Shown here: positions 47,581-56,964 of the stretch, one piece after another
Position numbering within the stretch: the stretch's first letter is position 1
Layout: each line of letters starts with the position of its first letter
DNA from: Capsicum annuum
Lineage: Eukaryota; Streptophyta; Magnoliopsida; Solanales; Solanaceae
Direction: 5' to 3'
Length of the DNA stretch: 64,000 nucleotides
NCBI RefSeq assembly: GCF_002878395.1
Contig: NC_061120.1
Span: forward strand, 98,008,194-98,072,193
Notes under the pieces: generated by a model
Told to the model about the DNA's origin: nothing
The model's input: the letters and a program-made list of their open reading frames with translations, nothing else
Databases searched by the model: none
Translations under genes and position numbers: made by a program

Positions 47581-50500
47581 TCTACAATATATTAATCATC
47601 AAGACTATTAGTAACTATTAATTCCCATAATGTCAATCAATAAGAAACCAAATATTTTTTGACTATTACATAAAACCAAAACATACACTAGTTTTGAATG
47701 TTCAAAAATAAATGACGTTTGAAACTACACGGTCAAATTCTCCAATAGATAGTGTAACATAAAGTTAATGTGATAGATCTCTTAGGTCAGGTCTAGCTCA
47801 TCAATTTTTTTCCCGCCATCTTCTAGGTCATGATCATCTACAATTAAAAAAATAAAATTAAAGTTGAGCAACAAACTACACAACAACAACAACATACCTA
47901 GTATTGATATCAAGCATACTAACTTCTAACTAAAAAAATGCAAATTGTCCCCTTTGTGAAACCAATTTCATATCAAAAAAATTCCCCATTAGGTTCATCG
48001 CTCTAGATATTCTAAATGACAACTTCACAGACAGAGATGATGATTATGCTGCCATAGAAATAGCAGAAAATAGTCCAAATCTTGCGTAGTATTTATGGTT
48101 TTAAACAACTGGCTGGACTAATGTCAAACTTTTACCAAATTTGTGTACACATCCATATCCATGGATCCAAACTAAACTATTGAATCTATGTACGTATGGG
48201 GTTCACAAGTTAGGATTGTCATGTAAATAAAATGATACTCTTTCTTCCAATTGTCAGACAAATTATCTCACCTTCCAGGTAGATTCTATTTGGTTATATT
48301 CTTTAGTCAATGCTTGTGATGTACTATAATTAAATTGTAAAGGTGAGCATTGCTGGTTTTAGTCACCATCTTATTCTCCAATAACTTCCCTCATTTCAGC
48401 TATCATGATTGCAGCAGCCAGCACATTTGGTGTCCAAACTAGTATACTATGAACTTGTGAAAAAACTAGATTGAGTACCTGCACCAGTTTTCGTCTGTAA
48501 GATTTTTGAACTAGTATCGGTTTCCTAGTATGCATATGTTTGGTTAGGATGATGTTTCCTATGGTTTATCATTATTCTTATATATCACTTATTAAAACAA
48601 TAGAGGGTGCATCAGCCAGCATGTGTAACTGTCTTAATAGATGATGACCTGAATCAATACTATTTGATAAATGGTACATTAAGCAGATGGATTAGTTTCT
48701 ATCAGGAAAAACAACTCTTACTATTCACCACTTGGGTCTAGAGTTAACATGTATAGCACTGTAACAACTGATTGACAATAAGAAATTGGAAAAACTTACT
48801 AACATAGTTTGTTAGTTTGTGATGAGAGTGTGAGAATTTTTCAGTTGGATAAGGTTCACAGTCGATGATAACTGTAGATGACCACTCAAAGTGACCAACT
48901 TGGAAGAATCAGGCTATTACCTTAAGCAAGTTTAAGAACTAACAATAATAAGTAAAGGCGGACAGGAAAATGAGAAAACAAGACAGGCGTTGAGTTAGGG
49001 ATTCAAAGAGACTAGGAAAGAACTTACAATAAATAAGTAGGAATAAAAATAACAAAGAATAATAACCTGAAGATAGCAGAAACACATGAGTAAGGAGAAA
49101 TATGAGAGGCATGTATGAGAACAAGCGTAGGGAAGTAGAAGAGTATCACCTAGCTGATGAAGCTCTTACATAAATTGGTAGCATTACACATCATCATAAG
49201 CACCATAAAGTTTTAGTAACTACCTTCAGTACTTTACAACATGCAATGCTAATATAAATAACATACCACCAAGATGACCAATAAATCTTGTCATTTAGAT
49301 GAATATGCTTAAAACAAACATACAATAAATTTAGCATGATATCTTGTGCAAGTACTTGGAAATCTAGAATTTTTATTGAGATTTATGAGGTCTAAAATAT
49401 ATATTTATTTTTTGCAGATACATATAGAGTTGAACCTTGAAGTATTGGGATATATGGAGGATTTTTATTTAATAATCCTCATGGAAATGACAATATAGAC
49501 AAATATTGTTTCTTGGATAGGTTAGGAACCTCTAACTACAATAAAATGTTATTTCATCAGCCCATATTTAGGAAATTGACTTGGCCTATTGGAGTATGTC
49601 TCAATTCCATATTCAATTTTCATGTGTTTCGTTGCAAGTTGTAGTATGCAAGCGGTTGCAACTCAAGACTGCTCTATATGCCCTTTGTCTAGGCAAAGCA
49701 GAATGCAACAACTCATTTAAATTTCAGAACTAATCTTACAATAGGCATCTACAGACTGCATAGTAGTGCCAGTTCCAACAACAACAACAACATTTGCAAC
49801 CACTAAATGAACTAGAGTACTAGTATTTCAAACACTAACCTTGATTATTTTGACTATTCCTCCCTGTAGCTGCAAGTGTAGAGGTAGATTATGTTGGTGA
49901 AGGAATGGATAATGTTGCTAGTATCTTAGAATACATTAATCCTACTTTCTGAAGTTGAGCAATTACATCTGTAAAAAACATTTCCAAAAATGTACAAAGC
50001 AAATGAAGTATACCCAAATCAATAAAAAGTAAAATTGAGATAAATAACATCATACAGTTGTACCAAAACACACACAGAAAGATGAAAATTGATATGAAAA
50101 ATCCAAGAAAACAAAATGGATATTCAATAAAAAATTGAAATACTCAAAAGGTGAATTAATGGACAAATAATAAGAACAAACTATGTTATAGCCATCATCG
50201 TAGGTTTTATATAGCGATGGTTATGTAACCATCAAAAAAGAATCTTTTCCATAACCCCTATTTCAAGTAGTGGTATTTGTGCATTAATAAGAATACAAGA
50301 CAGTAAATTTATACTTGTATCTTTGATCTTGGCCTCCTTCAGTTTTTTCCCGAAAAGAAAAATGGCTTCTATCAATGTAACTTTCCTAACTCCCTCGAAA
50401 TTATAGAGATTAAAAGTTGTCAAACATGAAAGAACCTTGAAAATCGTGAGGTGTCTTCCAGATAAACTCAAAAATAAGTAATCCATGTTTCTGAAGAAGT

Positions 50501-52194
50501 TACATCTAGTAAAGTTACATAATGCATATACCGAATGTTAACAACATGGGAAACAACTAATAGACCCTCAACTTATGACAGATAACTGTCCTATTAGGAT
50601 AATAAAGGAATTTGACTCAGAAGAGTTGTTGGATTTGACCCACCTCAGAGATGGAAGGAAAATTAGCTTCTAGTAAACTCATCCCCAGATTTTCCATGCC
50701 AAATGAAACAAAGGTAAGAATTAGCATCATTTCGCTCCACATAATTACAAAGTTCAAACTTTTCATTCAAAACAATGACAAAAAAATGGATTAGTAGGCA
50801 TAGGAAGGGGACTAATATCTACATTAAAGGGTCCCAGTAAGATATAAAAAATTGCACATAAATAGCATAAAATCCAGTCACGACATTGGCATATCACACA
50901 TGAGCAAACAGTGGGCTAACAGTAAAAAATATAAATCAAATTGGATTTAAAGTGAAACAAAATATTTTCTAGCATGAAACTTAATTTCAAACACAACAAA
51001 ATATTATGATACTTTATTATGAGACATTGTTGGATATCTTAAAGCACTGGTGTATATGGGCAAACTGTTATACAGGAATAACAGGCGCAGAATTAAAAAT
51101 AAACATTCAGATACAATCTTTATGCATGAGACATAACCAAACTATTAGTGCCAGTGCACAACGTACTAGCAATGTGACCGAATCTATCAAAACATTATGT
51201 GTTCATAAAACTAAATCACCACAGATTTATCGTTCTATATTTAAATGGTCACCCAAAATAAAAACAGTTCAAGATTGAATCCTTGTTATAAAAGTAACAC
51301 ACTTCCCTGGGTTTTAATCAAACAAGTGAGTTCATTCTATTATTTAAACATTATCAGGTCACAATCAATCATGGAAGGGGAAAAAGGAATCAACTCGACA
51401 CTAATTAGATTCTTAAAGGAACATAACAAGGCAAAATAGCGTATATTTATTACGAACAAAGCACTGTAATACAAAATAAGGGTTCAAAAATTTCATTAAC
51501 ATAAATAAAAAACTCATATGCATCTTTTTATAGTTTTTGAAGGACCATAATAACGACGAAAAAATAATCAGATCAAACAAAAAGTAAATATTTTAAGGTT
51601 AAATTTTAAGAATCAAAATGCAGTATCTAAATAATAGAGTTGTGGGAATATGAACACCTAACAAAATTCAAAGAGCAACATGGAACCAAAGCCAGCCAAC
51701 AGATTAAAGAAAGGAATTTAAAGGGAAAGAGTCACACCTTTTTGTAGCAGCAAACTAGAATTGACAAGTTTTATCGGACTGAACTTTATTACCACCAGGA
51801 TTTCAAGCTCAAAGACAAATTTTTGAGTATGACAAAAAACCTTGACATTGAAATACCTTAGCAAAAATTCCTTACTATTATGGTTCTCGCACGACAATGC
51901 TCCTACTTCAATCGTTGAAATCAGTAGGAGTTTACGATAATTAGGACGCAACTTTTAGGTTTAGTTAAAGTAGGAGAGAGGTTTTTGATAGTCTTTTTAG
52001 GAATAAAATGAGGTTAGGATTTGAATTCGAGATAAGGATAATGTTTAACACTCAAAGATTGCACTAGTTGCAGATTTTTGGATGAAAATTTGAATTAAAA
52101 ATTATTCATGTAAAAAGACATTCTTTGACAAACACCACTATTATTCATGAAAGTTATTGGGGACAAGAATTTGTCCTAGTACTTGGTGAAAACT
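47581..52194. other. Interior of the CACTA element
   Basis: A long stretch without a recognisable domain. Small open frames of 60-90 codons exist on both strands (the largest is 51006-51278, plus) but show no motif. TTTTTGCAG at 49409 and similar pyrimidine-AG words look like intron acceptors, so a spliced gene with short exons cannot be excluded. ACAACAACAACA runs occur at 47881 and 49779. I could not identify a captured gene. Confidence 0.4.
50175..50272 (+). repeat. Second CACTA right end inside element H
   Basis: The sequence ends TTTCAAGTAGTG at 50272 with a perfect TAGTG terminus, preceded by TAGCCATCATCG and AGCGATGGTTATGTAACCAT. It aligns with the true right end (53030-53138) through the GATGGTTA..AACCATC and AGTAG words in the same orientation. 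GTA follows. It marks either the end of a second, nested CACTA copy or an internal duplication of the right end. Confidence 0.65.
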
Positions 52195-52575
52195 AGGGAA
52201 GGTTGATTCTTTTAGACCCAACCCAACACACACATACACATACATATACTCAGTCAAGAAGGACAAAATACACTTGAGGAAGATTGATTCTTTTTGATCC
52301 AACCCAACACACACACACTCATACACTCACACACTCAGTCAACAAGAATAAAATACACTTAAGAAAGGTTTATTCTTTCCAGCCCAACCGAACACACATA
52401 CACGGATTTAACAAGAAGAAAATACACTTGAGTAAGGTTGATTCTTTTTGACCCAACCCAACACACACACACACTCAGTCAATAAGAATAAAATACAGTT
52501 GAGGAAGGTAGACTATTTCAGACCCAACCTAACAAGCACACACATACACACTCAGTTAATAAGAACAAAATACAT
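52195..52575 (+). repeat. Minisatellite, 5 units of about 70-87 bp
   Basis: The anchor GGTTGATTCTTTTAGACCCA at 52201 recurs at 52281, 52368, 52437 and 52507 (periods 80, 87, 69, 70). Each unit contains an AACCCAACACACACAC run of variable length, then CTCAGTCAACAAGAATAAAA and TACACTTGAGGAA. Length differences come mostly from the CA-rich part. It lies within the CACTA element about 560 bases from its right end. Confidence 0.85.
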
Positions 52576-52879
52576 GATAGAATAAGCAAACAGAGAGAAT
52601 AAGATTATGAGAAATTAAAAATAAAAGTTACATATTCATTAGAGTAGCAATTATTTGTCTTTGTCCTTTAGGTCTTGAGCAGTAGCCTCAAGTCTCAGCT
52701 CTAGAGCAGCCAGCAGTAGCTTTGAATTCTGAACCCTAATTAAAAGAGGCAAAGAAATAATTGGGGTTGTCCTAATTAAAAGATGTCCCTATACCAAGAA
52801 AAATTATTTAAAATTTTTAATAAAAATAACTAAAAATGCAGGTAAAATAAGTGTTGGACAAAAAATTCTCGTGTAATAC

Positions 52880-53138
52880 CATATTTAGTCGATATAATAT
52901 ATGGGACAATTATACATTTGTTACCATAGATATCTATTGGGATGGTTATAAAATTAGTTATCATAGATATAACTATTGGGATGATTTAAGAGCCTGTACA
53001 ATGATTATTTTTAATTACTATCCTAATTGATTTTATAAAATTATGCGATGGTTACAACCATCGCCATAATTTTTTTATAGTAATGGTTATCTAACCGTTG
53101 ATAAATAATTGTTGTCACAGCTATCATTTCTAGTAGTT
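52880..53138. repeat. Right subterminal repeat region of the CACTA element
   Basis: Repeats of the left-end word occur here: TATTGGGATGGTTATAAAA (52933), TATTGGGATGATTTAAGAG (52974) and GCGATGGTTACAACCATCGC (53045-53064). The last is a perfect 9 bp inverted repeat with a two-base centre. Orientation relative to the left end is as expected for binding sites near both termini. Confidence 0.7.
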
Positions 53139-53141
53139 TTA

Positions 53142-53196
53142 TACTTGGCAGAGACTGCTTTATCCTCAATTTGAGGTGTAGTTTGGGAATTGATCA
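53142..53196 (+). repeat. 5' LTR of element G, right part
   Basis: It continues the LTR after the CACTA insertion: TTTATCCTCAATTTGAGG and GTAGTTTGGG, ending TTGATCA at 53196. The primer site follows after four bases. Confidence 0.68.
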
Positions 53197-53200
53197 AAAT

Positions 53201-53219
53201 TTAGCATTATTGCCTGGGA
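53201..53219 (+). other. Primer-binding site of element G
   Basis: TTAGCATTATTGCCTGGGA matches the Asp-tRNA-like site TTGGCGCCGTTGCCGGGGA with six changes. Five are C-to-T or G-to-A, four of them at CpG positions. The next bases GATGG and the start of gag 80 bases on fit the Athila layout. Confidence 0.65.
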
Positions 53220-53301
53220 AGATGGTGTTGTGTTGATTTAATTTTGTTAAAAAGTTTGGGTGTCTTTACATTTTTGTTCTTAGTTGGGTGTACACCAGTG
53301 T

Positions 53302-54800
53302 ATGCCTAATACTAGGAGTCAAGGTAATCCCATACTCCCACTAAATCCTAACATATAAAGAATGCTAGCAGTGGCAGCTAACCAGAAAAGAGAGGTTAAG
53401 GAGGCCAAATAGGCTAAATAGTCAGAGCTAGCCTGGCCAAGGATGGTAGTTGAATATAAAAAAGTACTTAACAGTAATCAAGAGGGATTTCATAGATCTT
53501 AGCATCAAGTGATCCCAGTGTTACAGTATTTCCAGTCATATGATTATGAGAAAGACATGTTCTATGCTGATCCGACAAAAATAGTAGCCATCATTCCTCC
53601 TATACTGCCCCTAAATATGAAGTTTGACATAAAAAGTATCATGATCCAGATCTTAAACTTGAAAGGTGTATTCTTATTCTTAGCTACAGATTATGCTGAT
53701 ATGCACCATTCTAAATTTGTGGGGATCTGCACTTCTTATACCAATCCTAAGGGTGGACAATGAGGCACTTAAATTGATATTCTTACCTTTCTCACTGATT
53801 GGAGAAACTTATTTATGGTTGGGGGAACTTCCTAGAGGATCTATAACAACATAGAATGAGTTACACAAGAAATTGTTAAATCAATATTTCCTCCAACTAG
53901 GATTTTATATCTTAAAAATAAGATATATAATTTCAGACAACTTTATTTTAAGTCAATCTATATGGCTTGGTTCAGATTTAAGAAATATCTAAGTATGGTT
54001 CCCAATCATAAAATTTCAGGGATGAGCTTATTGGAGATGATCTATTGGGTCTTGAATATTAGTTCTCGAGCTATGTAAGACACTATCACTAGAGGGGTAT
54101 TCATAAGATTATATTGAGAGGCAGATACTGAGGTTCTAGACTAGATTTCTCTCACTAAACTAGGGTGGAATACTTAGGAAGCTGAGAGTGGTGTTGGAAA
54201 TTATGCTATTGGAACTTTCATTGACTATAGATCAGTTGATGAGTCTGTATTATTAGAGATTGCACAATTGAGGACCTAGATTGGGCTACTGACTAAGAAG
54301 TTTACAATAGTGAGTTTTTAAAAGTGAATGTAGTTGGTGTGCAGGGTTTCACCTCCAAAGCTTATGAGTTAGACTTAGAGGATGAGGATAAGTATCTTAT
54401 TCATGATTTGGTGGGATTACAAACCTAAGTGCAAGGATAACAAGGTCAAAAAAATTATGGCGATGGATACAGATATCATAGTATGGAGAATAATGGTGAT
54501 TGGAGATGGAAAGATGACTACAAGAAGTAGGGAGATAGGTATATTTCACTAGGAAGATATGATACAGAATCAAGGATGGATAAAATGCTGACCAAATTGG
54601 TGAAGGGGCAAGAAATTAAGGAGGATATCCTTAAGGAAATAAAGGATGATATTTTAGGTTTGACCCAAAAGGTTGAGTCTTATGCAACTTCAATCAAGCT
54701 GTTAGAGAACCACTTTGGATAGAAGTTGAAAACGTTGAATCAATGACAACCGGATACCCTTTCAAGTAATACAGTCTAAATTTCAAAAAAATGATGGTCA
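53302..54800 (+). pseudogene. Athila-type gag of element G
   Basis: It starts at ATG 53302 with MPNTRSQGNPILPLNPN, the usual N terminus of this gag type, and stays recognisable in shifting frames. An open stretch of 84 codons (53509-53763) includes MKFDIKSIMIQILNLKGVFL. Then follow the capsid helices with LTDWRNLFMVGGT and KSIFPPTRILYLKNKIYNF (53790-53950), and WFRFKKYLSMVPNHK (53970-54010). A charged C-terminal part with coiled-coil-like spacing follows. No zinc knuckle is legible. The protein would be the capsid. Stops interrupt it at least ten times. Confidence 0.72.
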
Positions 54801-55019
54801 ATATCTTTATATCACCGCTCAGAGTGGTTTACCAACTCCTGATCCACCATTGCCTACTATTGAGATGAAATAAATGATAGTCCTGTGATAGATGAGACAT
54901 CTATCATGGAAGATAAAAAGATGATAGGTGATAATGATAATATAGGTGAGGATATGGGTAAAGGAAAGGTTGATGAGCCTATAGAGACAAATTCCCCAAT
55001 CGCCCTACCTTTTCCTCAA

Positions 55020-55610
55020 ACACTGAAATAAAAGAAAGAGAAAGCGAAGTGCATGTGGTTTATTAAGATACCTAAAGGTATTAGCTTTAATATCCCTTTC
55101 TTGAGGCATCAAAGTAGATGCCTGGGTATGCCAGGTTTATGAAAGAGTTGGTGACAAAGAAAAACACATCTAGTTTTGATGATGGTGGAAGAGTGAAACA
55201 TTACAGTGTAGTCACTACTAAGTCTTTCACCCAAAAAAGGGTGATCTTTGAGCCTTCAAGATTCAATGTAATATTGGGACATCCAAATTCACCAGTGCCT
55301 TATGAAATTTAGGGGCCAGAATTAATCAGATATTTTTTGTTGTACTCAAGCAATTGGTCTTAAGCCCTCTAAAGCCAACTAATATGCAGTTGTTGATGGC
55401 TGACTGCATTGTAACGAAACCTATGGGAATTTATTTTGATGGATTGGTAAAAGTTGACAACCTAATCTTTCGAGTTGCTTTTCTCATTCTGGTCTATGAG
55501 GTTGACGTTGTAATCCCCATTACTTTGGGATGACTATTTTTACCCACGGTTAAAGCAATGGTTGATATAGACAAGGTAGAGCTCAGGTTCAAAGTTATCA
55601 ACTAATAGTC
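55020..55610 (+). pseudogene. Athila-type retropepsin of element G
   Basis: The lead-in reads PGYARFMKELVTKKNTSSF (from 55118; this open part is 64 codons). The active-site loop that follows reads NLGARINQ (about 55307-55330): the catalytic Asp is Asn and Ser is Arg, so the enzyme is dead at its key residue. After it come KPTNMQLLMADCIVTKPMGI, VDNLIFRVAFLIL and VVIPITLG, matching the second half of the domain up to the LGRPFL strand. A KVELRFKVI word closes it. It resembles the proteases of elements E and I. Confidence 0.76.
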
Positions 55611-55741
55611 ACTTTTAACGTCTTAAGAATTATGAAGTAACCTACTGACATGAGGTTTGTGTTTGTGATCCATTATATTGACAACACCAGAGGATATTAC
55701 TTTGGGTACTATGATAAATTCTTAGTAGTCAAGGTACGTAC

Positions 55742-55867
55742 GTCATGCCGCGATGTTAAATCAAGTGTTTTACAGAAGGCAACCCATGTGTTTGTTGGTG
55801 TAGTCTAAGTAACCAACATAGCCACTTCGTGCTGTGATGTCAAATAAAGCACTGGGTGGGAGGCAAC
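55742..55867 (+). repeat. Twin conserved box after PR in element G
   Basis: Box 1 (55742-55785) starts GTCATGCCGCGATGTTAAAT and ends AAGGCAACCC. Box 2 (55827-55867) starts TCGTGCTGTGATGTCAAAT and ends GGGAGGCAAC. They are 85 bases apart. The same box stands once in element E (30633-30670). Box 2 can pair GTGCT with AGCAC around a 14-base loop. I know this word as recurrent in Athila-type elements; a function is not known to me. Confidence 0.7.
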
Positions 55868-56340
55868 GTATTATTTTAGTATTCACATTTATTTCTCCTT
55901 TTTATAGAAAATAGAATAAGAATAGGTCTGGAAAGTGGTAAAAATTGCTCGATTAATAACCATCCAAATAAGGGGACTTTGCGACCAATTTAGGAAGGTC
56001 ATAAGTCCCACGGGGGCCAGGAAAAGTAGTGCATGAACTGAAAAGATGGAATTTTGAGTATATTTTGGGGAACTACTGGACTTTAACAAATGAACTTACT
56101 TGGGTGGCTGTAAATACCACTTACAACCTTGTAAGTAGAAAAATAAGTTTCGGAGTAAAAGGTCAGAGAGCAGGGAAATTGAACAAAAAATTGGGCCCAC
56201 ATAAGGTGGGCAGATGTGAACCGTATGTTTCACACACGAACCGTATATGGCTGCCGTAAGTGGGTAGTTTTAGGCCTAAATTTTGTTAAAAAAAAATTGG
56301 CCCACTAGTGTATCATTAAACCCTAAATAGTCCCCTACTC

Positions 56341-56348
56341 TATTTAAG
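56341..56348 (+). promoter_or_regulatory. Candidate internal promoter of element G
   Basis: TATTTAAG stands after a C-rich word (TCCCCTACTC) and before a stretch of short pyrimidine-rich words, about 620 bases upstream of the ATG at 56965. The layout resembles an LTR-type core promoter but lies inside the element, upstream of its 3' reading frame. This is an inference from position and sequence alone. Confidence 0.4.
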
Positions 56349-56964
56349 AACCTTTCACTTATTTTAACTTATAAATCCTCAAAATTCCCCCTTTCGTCTT
56401 TAAATTCAAACTACCCCACTTCCCTACGATTAATAAAAGGAATAAACATCACTTGTTCTTGGTACCAACTTTTGCTAATGCACTAAATATGTGGTTACTC
56501 TTTGGGTTTGATTCACTTCTTAATAGTTCACATGCAGTTATCCAATTTAAAGGTAATATTCTTTGCTCCTAATAGTAGTACATTGTGCTAAAGTTAAAAT
56601 AAGAAAGTTGTATCTTTAATTTCATGCAAAATATGTAGAAACCATCATACTTGTATGTAGGAGCCCTAAATTTACCCTAAAATCGTAATATGGGGCATTG
56701 TTCTCTATTTAAACCTCAAAACCATGCCCTAAATAGAAGTTGAACTTGAAAAAGTAGTAGAATACTAAAATTTTAAATGCTAACTTGTGTTGCAAATTTT
56801 ATTCTAATTAAATATGTGCATATGAAACTTGTTGGGATCGAGAATAAGTGATACGGATGCGAAACAAAAGGAAAAATTTGAAGATTTCAATTTTTGATTT
56901 TTTCTTCAAATTTTGTAATCCCTCATTATCTGTTGGATGATAAAACTTGATTTCTCAGTTACAC

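Larger units (their letters stand above)
46920..53138. mobile_element. Element H: CACTA (En/Spm-type) DNA transposon, non-autonomous
   Basis: The 6.2 kb block starts CACTATTGGAAAATG and ends CATTTCTAGTAGTT. The ends are imperfect inverted repeats (CACTAYTRGAAA), and the terminal TG at the right has mutated to TT. It is flanked by TTA on both sides (46917-46919 and 53139-53141), the three-base duplication made by CACTA elements, and removing it rejoins the LTR of G smoothly. Both ends carry arrays of short subterminal repeats. No transposase (tnp2/Transposase_21-like) frame is readable inside, so it would have depended on another element. Confidence 0.8.

Noticed and set aside
50232..50486. 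84-codon minus-strand frame as a candidate CACTA gene
   Set aside because: It overlaps the internal CACTA terminus at 50272 and has no recognisable domain.
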